Shown in pieces: positions 40,280 to 49,982 of a DNA stretch of 64,000 nt. Position numbers and translations under genes: made by a program. How positions within the stretch are numbered: position 1 is the first letter of the stretch; each line of letters begins with the position of its first letter. The stretch spans positions 248,001 through 312,000 of the forward strand of contig NZ_JAAGWH010000013.1 in the NCBI RefSeq assembly GCF_010682105.1, in the 5' to 3' direction. Source of the DNA: Modestobacter muralis. GTDB taxonomy: Bacteria; Actinomycetota; Actinomycetes; Mycobacteriales; Geodermatophilaceae. The notes under the pieces are model-generated. The model did no database searches. It was not told where the DNA came from and worked only from the letters and a program-made list of their open reading frames with translations.

Positions 40280-41646
40280 CCGCGCTCCCGCGCCTCGTAG
40301 ATGCCGGTGGCCTGGGCGGCGTCGAGCCGGGCGTCCTCGGTGCGCACCACCGACAGCTGGGTGCTCTCCGGCGGCAGCACGGTCTGCCACAGCCAGTCCG
40401 CGGCCACCCGCACCCGGTTGGCCATCGCCGGCAGGGCGTACAGGTGGTACCCGCGGGTGACGATCTTGGCCAGCGGACCGCTCAGCGGGATCCCGAGGGG
40501 CTTGGCCACCGCGTCCCACCCGCCCAGGTCGGCGACCAGCCCGAGGTCGCGGTGCCGGTAGGGCCGGGCGGTGCCCACCCCCAGCGAGGCGGCGATGTTG
40601 CGGCCCAGCGCCACCCCCTGCCGCTGGGCGTGCTGCGCCGTCGGCGGGGTGTCGGGCAGGCCGTCCTCGCCCGGGCCGGCGGCGAGGTCGGGGACGGCGG
40701 CGGCGTCACCGGCGGCCCAGACGCCGCGGACCCCGGGCACCGACAGCTCGGGGTCGACCACGAGCCGGCCCTTCCGCAGCGGCAGCCCGAGCCCGGCGAC
40801 CAGCGGGCTGGCCGCGATGCCGGCGCCCCAGACCAGGGTGCGGGTGGGCACCGTCGTCCCGTCGGTGAGCGTGACGGACCGGTCCGTGGCCGAGGCGACC
40901 GACACCCCGAGCCGGACGTCGATGCCGCGCTGGTGCAGCAGGTCCAGGGCCAGCTTCCCGAGCTTGGGCCCGAGCTCGGGGAGCACGGCCTCGGCCACGT
41001 CGACCAGCACCCAGCGCACGTCCTCGGCGCGGGTCCGGTCCCAGCGGCCCTCGATGGTGCGCAGCCAGCGCTGGGTCTGGGCGACGAACTCGGTGCCGGT
41101 GTAGCCGGCGCCCACGGCGACCACCGACAGCAGCTCCGCGCGCCGGGCGCGGCCCTCGGGGGTGTCGGGCTCGGCGTCGGCGACGTCCAGCTGGTGCAGC
41201 AGGTGGTCGCGCAGGTAGACGGCCTCGACCAGCGTCTTGAGCCCGCGGGCCTGCTCGGCCACGCCGAGGATGTCGAACCGGCGGGTGACCGAGCCGGGCA
41301 CCAGGACCAGCTGGTCGAAGCGCTCGGTGCGGGGCTCGTCGTCGGCGCCCTCGAGGGACGGGCGCACGGTCACCGTGCGCCCGCCGAGGTCGACGGAGGT
41401 GACCCGGCCGAGCACCAGCCGCACGCTCGGCAGCGCCCGCCGCAACGAGACGGCGATGTGCCGGGCCTCGATGACGCCGGTGGCGACCTCGGGCAGCAGC
41501 GGGCTGTAGAGGAGGTAGTCGTTCGGGCTGACCAGCACCAGCTCGGCCCGGCCCGCCGGCAGGTGCTTCTGCAGGTGCCGCAGGGCGTAGAAGGCGGCGA
41601 ACCCGCCACCGACGACCACGATCCGGGTGGGCTGTCCCTCGGTCAC
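40276..41646 (-). CDS. Type II NADH dehydrogenase-like FAD oxidoreductase
   Basis: A 456-residue flavoprotein. The FAD motif is VVVGGGFAAF (about 10-19), the NADH-binding motif VAVGAGYTGTEFV is near 165, and WAAGDAAAVPD binds the second FAD contact. A C-terminal amphipathic part (RGYHLYALPAMANRVRVAADWLWQ) is typical of membrane-bound NDH-2, which passes electrons from NADH to quinone without pumping protons. AGGAG lies six bases before GTG 41646 but directly abuts the ATG two codons upstream, so the GTG is taken as start. Confidence 0.87.
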   Translation of the reverse strand: MTEGQPTRIVVVGGGFAAFYALRHLQKHLPAGRAELVLVSPNDYLLYSPLLPEVATGVIEARHIAVSLRRALPSVRLVLGRVTSVDLGGRTVTVRPSLEGADDEPRTERFDQLVLVPGSVTRRFDILGVAEQARGLKTLVEAVYLRDHLLHQLDVADAEPDTPEGRARRAELLSVVAVGAGYTGTEFVAQTQRWLRTIEGRWDRTRAEDVRWVLVDVAEAVLPELGPKLGKLALDLLHQRGIDVRLGVSVASATDRSVTLTDGTTVPTRTLVWGAGIAASPLVAGLGLPLRKGRLVVDPELSVPGVRGVWAAGDAAAVPDLAAGPGEDGLPDTPPTAQHAQRQGVALGRNIAASLGVGTARPYRHRDLGLVADLGGWDAVAKPLGIPLSGPLAKIVTRGYHLYALPAMANRVRVAADWLWQTVLPPESTQLSVVRTEDARLDAAQATGIYEARERG

Positions 41647-41724
41647 GTGCATCTCCTCATCTCGGCCGTGCTCTGCGGCAGTGCCCGGCGGCACGGCAGG
41701 TACTCCCCCGTCCCCGCGGGTCGT

Positions 41725-44502
41725 TCAGGTGACCCGCAGCACCTCGCCGAGCCGCTCCCGCCGGCGTGCCGAGGACTCCACCCCGGCGACCGCGCCCACC
41801 AGCGCCGCCAACGGCACGGTGACGAGCAGCGCCAGGCCCAGCAGAGCCGCCCCGGGGACGGCGAGCGCCGGGGCGGCGGCTCCCCCGGTGAGCAGCTGCA
41901 GCTCCAGCGGGGCGCGGACCAGCGCGGCCACCCCGGTGCCCAGCCCGGTGCCAGCGAGGGCCGCCAGCAGCACCGGCGGGAGCAGCTCACCGAGGCTGAT
42001 CCGGCGGGCCTGGCGGCTGGTCAGACCGAGGGTGCGCAGCGTGGCCAGTGCCCGCCCGCGCGCCGGCGCACCCCCGGCCGCGCCCAGCAGGACGACGGCG
42101 CCGGCGAGCAGGGCCAGTGCCCCGGCCGCCCCGGCCGCGGCCAGGGTGAGGCCACCGGTCAGCGGGTCCGCCCGTTGCCGGTCGAGCTCGTCCTGCCGGT
42201 GCCGGACGTCCGCGCCGGCCAGCTCCGGCGCCGACGCCACCGCCGCTGCCGCGCCCGGGCCGACCACCCACAGCGTGTCCGGCGGGAGCACACCGCCGAC
42301 CGCGGCACCCAGGGCGGCCGCGTCGACGACCACCGTGTCCTCGCCGGCCGCGCCCAGGGTCGGCGCCCGCCCGACCGCGTCGACCGGCACCTGCTCCTCG
42401 CCCACCAGCAGCGACACCGCGGCCCGGGCGCGCAGTTCCACGCCGGCACCGACCAGCACCGGCACCTCGGGAGTCGACCCGCCCGCCAGCCGGTCCACGT
42501 CGGGCACGTCGGGCAGCGGGGTGGTGCGCGCCAGCCGGCCGAACGCCGCCGGGTCGACGGCCAGCACGGTCACGGTCCCGCTGCTGGTGCCCACCCGCAG
42601 CTGGGTGTCCCGCAGCACCCGCGCCGGGACCGCCTGCTCCACCCCGGGCCGGGTGGCCAGCGCCGTCGCGAGGTCCGCCAGCCCGGCGTCCGGCCCGGCG
42701 GTGGTGACGGTGACCTCGCTGCCCACCGCCGCCCACGACGCGGCCTCCTGGCCGGCCCGGACGGTGAGACCCGGGACGGCCACCACGGCGAGCAGACCGG
42801 TGGTCGTGGTCAGCGCGAGCAGCGGCAGGCCGGCGCCCGCCGTGGCCCGGGCCTGCACCGCCGACATCACCGGCACCACACCGCGGGTGCGGCGCGACGC
42901 CGCCAGCGCAGCCCGCAGCAGGAGCGGCACCACCCGCAGCAGGACCAGCGCGCCGGCCGCCACCCCCAGCGCGGGCGCGCCGACGACCAGCAGGTCGGCG
43001 ACCGGGTCGGCGGCCGAGGCGCGCACGCCGCGCAGCCGCAGGGTGGCGATCGCCGCGGCGGCCAGGACCACGACGACGACCTCGGCGGCCACCCGGCGCA
43101 GCTGCCGGTCCCGCTCGGCGCGCCGGCGCTCCTGCCTGTTCGCCGGGCTGCGCCGTCCTCCGGTGGCGCGCGCGGCCACCAGCACGCCGGCCACCGGCGT
43201 GGCCAGTGCGGCGACGACGAGCACCGGGACCACCCAGCCGGCGGCGCCGGCCCCCTGGGAGACCAGCGCCCCGGCCAGGACCCCGACCGCGCCCCCGACG
43301 ACGGCCAGGACGACGGATTCCACCGCCAGGTCTCCCCCGATCGCGGCCAGCGAGGCGCCCCGGGCCCGCTGGGTGGCGAGCACCGTGCGGCGGCGGGAGG
43401 CCAGCAACGCGGCGGTGAGCAGCAGGACCAGGGCCGCACCGGCCACGACCCCGGCCACCAGGACCGCGGCCTGCGCCTGCGCCGTCCGCACGCCGTCCCG
43501 GGCCTGGGTGAGCACCAGCCCCAGCCGGCTGGTCACCGCCGGTGCCGGGTACACCTGCATGCTCGCCGGTTCCGCCTGCAGGGCCCCGACCAGCGGGGGC
43601 AGCGCCTCGGCCGCCGCGGCGTCGACGGCCTCGGGGAGGGTGGCGAAGCCGACGGTGCGGGCGAGGTCGCCGGGGTCCACCGCCAGCCGCGCCGCGGGCA
43701 GGGACTCGGCGGACAGCAGCCCACCGACGACGGTCTGCACCGTCGGGCCCGAGCCGCCGGTCTGCGGCCGGAGCAGCGCAGGCACTTGCTGCCACGCCGG
43801 GTCGTCGGGGTCCTCGGCGCGGAACACCCCGGTCACGACCAGGTCGACGGCGAAGCCGCCGGACGTCCCGCCGGACAGGTGGTCGCCCACGCCGGCGCCC
43901 AGCGCCGCGGCCGCCTCGCCGGTCAGCGCGACCTGCACCGGGAACGGCGGCGGGCCGCCCGGCGTCCAGCCCGCCAGTCCGTCCGCGGACGGGGCGGGCG
44001 GGCCCGGAGCGGTGCCGGCCTCCCAGGTGACCGCCGGTCCGGCGGCCCCGGCCACCCAGGCCATCCGGACGCTGACCGGCCCCAGCTCGGCCGACACCGG
44101 CCGGTCCAGCAACGGCAGCGGCCGGCTGACCACGGCCGCGACCGGCGGGGCCAGCACCCGGGCCAGCTCGGCCGGGAGCGCGGCGTCCAGCCGGCGTGCG
44201 GTGTCCAGCATCTCCGGCGCGGAGTCCGTCGGCAGCACCGGCGGCCCGTAGCCGAGGTCGACGACCGGCAGCGTCATGGTGGTGTCGGCCAGGGAGCCGG
44301 CGTCCCGGACGGCGGCCCGGACCGCCGCGTCGGCGTTCCGCTCGACCAGCCGCGGGGTGGCGACCGCCAGGCCACACGTCAGCGCCACGACCGCCGCGAC
44401 GAGCAGCAGCAGCCAGCGGTCGGCGCGCCTGCGGCGCAGCACCCCGGACAGCTGCACGCCGGGCCACCCCCGCCGGACGCGGGACCGGACGGCGCGGGTC
44501 AC
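41725..44502 (-). CDS. FtsX-like ABC permease, 925 residues
   Basis: A large membrane protein of the MacB/FtsX type. The N-terminal TM (LLLLVAAVVALTCGLAV) is followed by a long extracytoplasmic domain, then helix clusters near residues 320-420, 465-600 and 770-925. GELLPPVLLAALAGTGLGTGVAALV in the last cluster resembles the FtsX core. It is the last gene of a four-gene exporter operon, and its GTG overlaps the upstream permease stop by 4 bp. With its partner and two ATPases it likely forms a mechanotransmitting complex that exports a lipid, lipoprotein or peptide. Cargo unknown. Confidence 0.82.
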   Translation of the reverse strand: MTRAVRSRVRRGWPGVQLSGVLRRRRADRWLLLLVAAVVALTCGLAVATPRLVERNADAAVRAAVRDAGSLADTTMTLPVVDLGYGPPVLPTDSAPEMLDTARRLDAALPAELARVLAPPVAAVVSRPLPLLDRPVSAELGPVSVRMAWVAGAAGPAVTWEAGTAPGPPAPSADGLAGWTPGGPPPFPVQVALTGEAAAALGAGVGDHLSGGTSGGFAVDLVVTGVFRAEDPDDPAWQQVPALLRPQTGGSGPTVQTVVGGLLSAESLPAARLAVDPGDLARTVGFATLPEAVDAAAAEALPPLVGALQAEPASMQVYPAPAVTSRLGLVLTQARDGVRTAQAQAAVLVAGVVAGAALVLLLTAALLASRRRTVLATQRARGASLAAIGGDLAVESVVLAVVGGAVGVLAGALVSQGAGAAGWVVPVLVVAALATPVAGVLVAARATGGRRSPANRQERRRAERDRQLRRVAAEVVVVVLAAAAIATLRLRGVRASAADPVADLLVVGAPALGVAAGALVLLRVVPLLLRAALAASRRTRGVVPVMSAVQARATAGAGLPLLALTTTTGLLAVVAVPGLTVRAGQEAASWAAVGSEVTVTTAGPDAGLADLATALATRPGVEQAVPARVLRDTQLRVGTSSGTVTVLAVDPAAFGRLARTTPLPDVPDVDRLAGGSTPEVPVLVGAGVELRARAAVSLLVGEEQVPVDAVGRAPTLGAAGEDTVVVDAAALGAAVGGVLPPDTLWVVGPGAAAAVASAPELAGADVRHRQDELDRQRADPLTGGLTLAAAGAAGALALLAGAVVLLGAAGGAPARGRALATLRTLGLTSRQARRISLGELLPPVLLAALAGTGLGTGVAALVRAPLELQLLTGGAAAPALAVPGAALLGLALLVTVPLAALVGAVAGVESSARRRERLGEVLRVT

Positions 44503-47500
44503 GCGGCGTCCCCCAGCCGCAGGTGGACGGTGGCGGCCCGGCGCACCAGCGTGCCGGCGACCGGGACGACGACGGCCGCACAGCCGAGCAGCAGCCCGGC
44601 CACCAGCACCGACTCCGTGGGCCAGGGCCACTGGGCGACCGGTGCGGGGACGGGCACCCCGCCGGTCTCCGACACGGTCATCAGCGGCGCGAGGACGCGC
44701 CCGGCGACGGCGCCCACCACCGCGCCGAGCAGCACGGCGACGGAGGTGACGGACGCGTGCTCCAGCACCACCGCCGCAGCGACCGACCGCCGCGGCACAC
44801 CCATGCCCTGCAACCGGGCCACCTCGACCGACCGCGACTCCAGCACCGCGGCGACGTGCACCGCGGTGCCGGTCAGCGCCAGGCCCACGGCCGCGGCGGT
44901 CAGCAGCCAGAGCACCACCGGCAGGCCCACCCGCAGCGGGCCGTCCCGCAGCTGGGCGGCCACGCCGGCGCGGGTGACCGCGCCGGGCAGCCCGGCGTCG
45001 GCCAGCCGGCCGGCCGCGGTGGCCGGGTCGGCCACGCCGGTGGCCCACCAGCTGTCCACCAGCGGGTCCAGGTCCCCGGTCGTTTCCAGGGCGCGGGCCA
45101 GCACCTCGACGTCGGCCAGCACCCCGGGCTCACCGGGCGCCCCCGGCAGCCAGGGCGTCACGCCGGCGACCCGACCGGGCACCGTCCGGGCACCGACCCC
45201 CAGGGTGATCCCGTCGCCGGGCCGGGCGTCGATCGCGGCGGCGAGGTCGGCCGTGAGCAGCACCGGGACGGCCGGCGGTGGCGGGTAGGCGGTGAGCAGC
45301 AGCTGCGCCTGCTCGACGAGCAGTCCCGCCGGCGACACCTGACCACGGACCGCGAACGTCGTGTCCTGCGCGCCGGCGGTCAGGTCCACCCCGGCGCGGT
45401 CGAGCAGGCCCGGCGAGGAGCCCAGCGGCGGCCGGGCGGTCCAGGTCGCGGCAGTGCCGTCTGGCGGTCCGCCGGCCAGCTGCAGCTGCACGCTGACGGC
45501 GACCCCGCGCGCCGCCGCCGGGTCGACGGCGGACGGGTCGCGCAGGGACAGCTGCAGGTCGACCCCCACGACGGTGAGGCGTGTCCCGGGACCGGGGGTG
45601 GCGTCCGCGGCGTCGCGCAGCACCACCGGGTGGGTGGTCCCGTCCAACGGCAGCTCCGCGCCGGTCAGCGTGGACCGGGCGCCCTGGGCGTCCTGCACCA
45701 CGAGCACCGGCCGCACCCCGAGCACGCCGTCGGCACCCGTGCCGGTGACGGTGACCGCGGGCCCGGTGTCCGGCACGACCAGCGGAACCCCCGGCGCACG
45801 TCCGGGAGCGCCCAGGCCCGCGGTCAGGGCACTCCACCGGCCCCCGTCGGGCAGGTCGCCGACGAGCAGGTCGTCGGCCACGGAGGTGTCCACCGCGACC
45901 AGCCGGGTGGTCGGGGGGAGGGTGCCGGTGGCCGACAGGCTGCCCAGCGAGACCGGCCGCTCGGTCGCCGGGGACACCGTCCCCCCGAGCACGGCGGCCA
46001 CGGCGTCCCCCTGCGTCAGCGGGGCGGGCACGGTCGCCGGTACGGTCACGTCCGCGCCGACCCGGGCGGCTGCCTGCGACACCTGGGAGGTGCTCCAGGT
46101 GTCGGCGTAGCCGGTGGCGAAGGTGGCGGCCGCGGTGGCCAGCACGAGCAGCAGCGCCGCGCCGGTGGCGTGCGGCCGCCGGGCGACCTCCCAGGCGGCG
46201 AGCGACCCGACCAGCCCGCGCGAGCGGCGGGCCCAGCGCTCGGCGCCGGCCTGCAGCAGCGGCAGGACCCGCAGTGCGAGGACCGCGGCGGCCAGCAGGC
46301 CCAGCACCGGCGCGGCGACCAGCAGCGGGTCGACGGCGTCGGCGGAGGCCCCGGGGTGCGCCCGCAGCTGGAGCAGGACGAGGGCGGCGACCCCGGCGAG
46401 CAGCAGGTCCACCCCGGAGCGGGCCACCACGCCGCGGCGGCTCCGCCGGACGGCGGCACCACCGGCGACCGGACCCAGCGCCGGGGCCACGAGCACCGCG
46501 GTGAGCGCGACCGCGCCACCGGCCACCGCCGCCACCAGCGGCCAGGTGACCGCCAGCGGACCGGTCACGCCCGCCGCGGCCGGCCGGGGGAGCGAGGTGA
46601 GCCCGCGGAACAGCAGTGCCGACAGCGGGACGGCGAGGGCGGTGGCCAGGACCGCCAGCGCACCGGCCTCGGCCGCGGCCCGGCCGGCCAGCTGGCGGCG
46701 GCCGGCACCGCGGGCGGTGAGCAGCGCGGCCTCCGCCGTCCGCCGGCCGGTGAGCAGCCGGGCGGACAACCCCAGGGCGGTCCCGGCCAGCGCCAGGCCG
46801 ACCAGGGCCACGACCAGGACGGCGGAGCCGGTGACCCCCTGCTGGGTCCGCACCGCGGCCAGGGTGCGGGCCAACGGCGCGTCGACCCGGGACGTGGCGT
46901 CCTGGCCGGTGAGCGCCTCGGGCAGGGCCGTCCGGGCCGCGTCCAGCCCGGCGGCGGCGGCGTCCAGGTCGGCGGCGGAGGCCCCGGTGAGGTCCGGGTG
47001 CGCGACGACCCGGACCTGGTCCAGCCCGCCGGGCTGGGCCAGCAGGGCAGCGGAGTCGACGAGGAGCGGCCCGTAGGCCGGCCGGGTCGAGGTGCGCCAG
47101 ACCCCGAAGTCCAGTGCGGCGGTGTAGCCGGCCCCGCCGAGCAGGTCCCGCTGCCAGGCCGGGTCGGCCAGGTGCGGGGCGTAGGTGCCGACCACCAGGA
47201 CGGTGACCGCGGTGCCCGGCGCGCTCTCCCCGGCCGCGAGCGTCAGCTCGGCGCCGGGGCCGACGCCCAGCAGCTCCGCCGCGCGGGCCGGCAGCACCCC
47301 CTCCAGCGGCCCGGGGCCCCCGGAGGCGGCCGGCCACCGGCCGGTCAGCAGCTCGGCGCGGGCCGGCAGGTCGCTGATGCCGGCCAGGTAGGCCAGCTGG
47401 GGCCGGCCGTTCGCCCCCGTCCCGAACCCGCGGACGGTCGAGCTGGCCCAGGTGCTGACGGTGGCCGGCAGCGGTCCGAGCGCGTCGGTGAGCACGCCGG

Positions 47501-47741
47501 TGGCCGCGTCCACCGCACCGCGGGCGTCGACCGGGACCTCCCCGATGGCGACCTCGGCGGCGAGGTCGCCGGCCGGCGTCTGCCGCAGGTGTGCCTCGCG
47601 GGCGCGGTCGGCGCCCGTCGTGAGCAGCAGGACGCACGTGCCCAGCACGACGGTGCCGGCGACGACCACGGCCAGCACCGCGGCCAGCAGCCGGGCCTGG
47701 GCGAGTCCGCGCCGGGCGAGGAGGACGAGCTGCTGCCTCAC
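44499..47741 (-). CDS. FtsX-like ABC permease, 1080 residues
   Basis: Begins with TM1 (LLAAVLAVVVAGTVVLGTCVLLL) and a periplasmic domain, then helix clusters at about 300-430 and 470-520, a second large extracytoplasmic domain, and a final cluster at about 935-1070 (VLWLLTAAAVGLALTGTAVHVAAVLESRSVEVARLQGMG, an FtsX hallmark region). It is about twice the usual MacB length, as are other duplicated actinobacterial permeases. It begins 7 bp after the second ATPase gene and is coupled to the 925-residue permease, so the two probably form a heterodimer. Confidence 0.83.
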   Translation of the reverse strand: MRQQLVLLARRGLAQARLLAAVLAVVVAGTVVLGTCVLLLTTGADRAREAHLRQTPAGDLAAEVAIGEVPVDARGAVDAATGVLTDALGPLPATVSTWASSTVRGFGTGANGRPQLAYLAGISDLPARAELLTGRWPAASGGPGPLEGVLPARAAELLGVGPGAELTLAAGESAPGTAVTVLVVGTYAPHLADPAWQRDLLGGAGYTAALDFGVWRTSTRPAYGPLLVDSAALLAQPGGLDQVRVVAHPDLTGASAADLDAAAAGLDAARTALPEALTGQDATSRVDAPLARTLAAVRTQQGVTGSAVLVVALVGLALAGTALGLSARLLTGRRTAEAALLTARGAGRRQLAGRAAAEAGALAVLATALAVPLSALLFRGLTSLPRPAAAGVTGPLAVTWPLVAAVAGGAVALTAVLVAPALGPVAGGAAVRRSRRGVVARSGVDLLLAGVAALVLLQLRAHPGASADAVDPLLVAAPVLGLLAAAVLALRVLPLLQAGAERWARRSRGLVGSLAAWEVARRPHATGAALLLVLATAAATFATGYADTWSTSQVSQAAARVGADVTVPATVPAPLTQGDAVAAVLGGTVSPATERPVSLGSLSATGTLPPTTRLVAVDTSVADDLLVGDLPDGGRWSALTAGLGAPGRAPGVPLVVPDTGPAVTVTGTGADGVLGVRPVLVVQDAQGARSTLTGAELPLDGTTHPVVLRDAADATPGPGTRLTVVGVDLQLSLRDPSAVDPAAARGVAVSVQLQLAGGPPDGTAATWTARPPLGSSPGLLDRAGVDLTAGAQDTTFAVRGQVSPAGLLVEQAQLLLTAYPPPPAVPVLLTADLAAAIDARPGDGITLGVGARTVPGRVAGVTPWLPGAPGEPGVLADVEVLARALETTGDLDPLVDSWWATGVADPATAAGRLADAGLPGAVTRAGVAAQLRDGPLRVGLPVVLWLLTAAAVGLALTGTAVHVAAVLESRSVEVARLQGMGVPRRSVAAAVVLEHASVTSVAVLLGAVVGAVAGRVLAPLMTVSETGGVPVPAPVAQWPWPTESVLVAGLLLGCAAVVVPVAGTLVRRAATVHLRLGDAA

Positions 47742-47748
47742 CGGCCGC

Positions 47749-48432
47749 TCACGCGTCGACCAGCCGGCCGTCGGCGACGTGCACCACCCGGTCGGCCAGC
47801 GCGACCATCACCGGGTCGTGGGTGGAGACGATCGCGGTCATGCCCTCGGACTCCACGACCGCGCGGATCAGCGCCATCACCGCGAGCCCCGTCTCGCTGT
47901 CCAGCTGTCCGGTGGGCTCGTCGGCGATGAGCAGGCGGGGCGACCCGGCGAGCGCGCGGGCGATCGCCACCCGCTGCTGCTGCCCGCCGGACATCTCGCC
48001 CGGGCGCTGGGCCGCCTGCGCGCCCAGCCCGACCAGCTCCAGCAGCAGCTGCACCCGGTGCTCACGGTCGGCCACCGGCAGCCCGCGCAGCCGCAGCGGG
48101 ACGCCGACGTTCTCCGCGGCCGACAGCACCGGGATCAGCCCGAACGTCTGGAACACGTAGGCCACGACGTCCCGGCGCAGCCGCACCAGCCCGTCGTCGT
48201 CCAGGGCGGTGACCTCGGTGCCGGCGACGTGCACGGTGCCGGCGTCGGGCCGGTCCAGGCCGCCGACGACGTTGAGCAGCGTCGTCTTGCCCGACCCCGA
48301 CCGCCCGACCAACGCCACCAGCTCGCCGGGGGCGACGGTGAGGGAGACCGCGCTCAGCGCGTGGACGGCGGCCGGTCCGCTGCCGTAGGTGCGGTGCACG
48401 TCCCGCACGTCCACCATCGGCGGCGCGGTCAC
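47749..48432 (-). CDS. ABC transporter ATPase (MacB/LolD type)
   Basis: A 227-residue ATP-binding subunit. Walker A GRSGSGKT is near 43-50, the Q-loop in VFQTFGLIPVLSAAENV, the signature in MSGGQQQRVAIARAL, Walker B LLIADEPTGQLDSE and the H-loop STHD. MacB/LolD-type ATPases energise FtsX-like permeases. The GTG overlaps the upstream ATPase stop by 4 bp. It is second in the exporter operon and probably pairs with the other ATPase. Confidence 0.93.
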   Translation of the reverse strand: MTAPPMVDVRDVHRTYGSGPAAVHALSAVSLTVAPGELVALVGRSGSGKTTLLNVVGGLDRPDAGTVHVAGTEVTALDDDGLVRLRRDVVAYVFQTFGLIPVLSAAENVGVPLRLRGLPVADREHRVQLLLELVGLGAQAAQRPGEMSGGQQQRVAIARALAGSPRLLIADEPTGQLDSETGLAVMALIRAVVESEGMTAIVSTHDPVMVALADRVVHVADGRLVDA

Positions 48433-49364
48433 CGCCGCGCCCCGTCGTCCCGGCGGACGGAGACGGCGTCGGCCTCCAGCGTCAGCCGCACGCGTCGGGT
48501 GAGGTCGAGGGCGGCCCGGTGGTCGGCGGGGATCTGCACGCGGCCGGCCCGGTCCATCACCGCGTACTCCTCGGCGACGACCGCGTGGGCGCCGTCGGCG
48601 CCGACCTCGGTGCGGCGCAGCACCTCGCTGGAGGTGCGCCCGTCCCGGATGGCGACCGTGCGCTCGACCTGGCCGGACACCGTGGGGTCGTGGGTGACGA
48701 CGACGACGGTCGCGCCGAGCTCGCGGTTGGCGGCCCGCAGCGCCTCGAAGACCTGCTGGGAGGTGGCGGTGTCCAGCTCGCCGGTGGGCTCGTCGGCGAG
48801 CACCAGCTGCGGGGCGTTGGCCAGCGCCACGGCGATGGCCACCCGCTGCTGCTCGCCACCGGACATCTCCTGCGGGCGCCGGCCGGCGCAGTGCCCGACG
48901 CCGACCAGCTCCAGCAGCTCGGCGACCCGGGCCGGGCGGGCCCGGCGGGGCGAACCGGCCAGGACCAGCGGCAGGGCGACGTTCTGGGCCGCGGTCAGGT
49001 AGGGCACCAGGTTGCGGGCGGTCTGCTGCCAGACGAACCCGACCGTGCTGCGCCGGTAGGCGAGCTGGTCACGCCGGGACATCGCCATCAGGTCCCAGCT
49101 GCCCACCCGCACGCGGCCGGCGGTGGGTGCGTCCAGCCCGGACAGGACGGCGAGCAGCGTCGACTTGCCCGACCCCGAGGCACCGACGACGGCGACCATC
49201 TCCCCGGCGTCGACCAGCAGGTCCAGGCCCTGCAGCGCCTGGACCTCGATCGACCCGGTCTGGTAGATGCGCACCAGGTTGTCGCAGACGACGAGGGCGT
49301 CCCGGCCGAACTCCGCGGCCCGGGGGGCAGCAGCGCCCAGCCCCGGCAGGGTGCCCTGGCTCAC
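48429..49364 (-). CDS. ABC transporter ATPase with C-terminal AbrB-like domain
   Basis: A 311-residue protein. ATPase motifs: Walker A GASGSGKST (61-69), signature MSGGEQQRVAIA (167-178), Walker B VLADEPTGELD (188-198) and VTHD. The extra C-terminal part (about 266-304) reads EYAVMDRAGRVQIPADHRAALDL and matches the swapped-hairpin AbrB/SpoVT pattern seen in transition regulators. GTG 49364 has GGAGG six bases upstream and heads the operon. The tail may sense or bind a partner, or regulate transport; its role is an inference. Confidence 0.88.
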   Translation of the reverse strand: MSQGTLPGLGAAAPRAAEFGRDALVVCDNLVRIYQTGSIEVQALQGLDLLVDAGEMVAVVGASGSGKSTLLAVLSGLDAPTAGRVRVGSWDLMAMSRRDQLAYRRSTVGFVWQQTARNLVPYLTAAQNVALPLVLAGSPRRARPARVAELLELVGVGHCAGRRPQEMSGGEQQRVAIAVALANAPQLVLADEPTGELDTATSQQVFEALRAANRELGATVVVVTHDPTVSGQVERTVAIRDGRTSSEVLRRTEVGADGAHAVVAEEYAVMDRAGRVQIPADHRAALDLTRRVRLTLEADAVSVRRDDGARR

Positions 49365-49484
49365 GCCGCCTCCGTCCGGCCCCGGCTGGAACGGGGGCGA
49401 CCGCACGCTGCGGCGGCGGGATGTTAACGCGCTCACACCGCCCCGGGTCGCTGCGTGCCCACGCCGCCCCGGGAGACTGGCGCC

Positions 49485-49871
49485 GTGGCTCCCCGACGCT
49501 GTCCCTGCGGGACCGGCCTGACCCACGCGGAGTGCTGCGGCCGGCTGCACGACGGGACGGCGACCGCCGCGACGGCCGAGCAGCTCATGCGCTCCCGCTA
49601 CAGCGCCTTCGCGGTGGGCGACCCGGCGTACCTGCTCGCCACCTGGCACCACTCGACCCGGCCGGGCCGGCTGGAGCTGGACCCCGACGTGCGCTGGACC
49701 GGGCTGGAGGTGCTGGGCAGGATCGGCGGGTCGCTGCCGGCCACCGAGGGCACCGTGTCGTTCCGGGCGCACTGGGTCGCCGGCGGGGCCCGGGGCGCGC
49801 AGGAGGAGGACAGCCGGTTCGTCCGCGAGGGCGGCCGGTGGGTCTACCTGGACGGCGACGCCCGGTCCTGA
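49485..49871 (+). CDS. YchJ family protein (UPF0225) with SEC-C-like zinc motif
   Basis: A 128-residue protein. The N-terminus carries RRCPCGTGLTHAECCGRLHDG, the short SEC-C zinc motif, followed by LMRSRYSAFAVGDPAYLLATWH as in YchJ. A SnoaL/NTF2-like body ends in RWVYLDGD. Function is unknown; the zinc motif may bind ribosome or Sec-linked partners. GTG 49485 brings the Cys motif to the expected position; a GTG ten codons upstream is possible. It is divergent from the exporter operon. Confidence 0.82.
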   Translation: MAPRRCPCGTGLTHAECCGRLHDGTATAATAEQLMRSRYSAFAVGDPAYLLATWHHSTRPGRLELDPDVRWTGLEVLGRIGGSLPATEGTVSFRAHWVAGGARGAQEEDSRFVREGGRWVYLDGDARS

Positions 49872-49982
49872 CGTCGTGGCCGGGGTTCCACGTGGAACCC
49901 CGGCGGAGCCGCCCGGGCAGAGGCTGCTTGGGTGGGGCGGCCGCGGCGACGCCGCGCCGACCGCCGAGACCAGGAGGCCCCG

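Noticed and set aside
41647-41652. ATG start two codons upstream for the NDH-2-like gene
   Set aside because: The AGGAG directly abuts that ATG, whereas it is six bases from the GTG, a normal spacing.
40147-45288. A 1713-codon plus-strand open frame
   Set aside because: It is antisense to the NDH-2-like and permease genes and reads as Arg/Gln/Gly/His-rich low complexity; long empty frames are expected in such GC-rich DNA.
44196-47930. A 1244-codon plus-strand open frame
   Set aside because: Antisense to the 1080-residue permease, which has clear helices and FtsX-like motifs; composition here is not protein-like.
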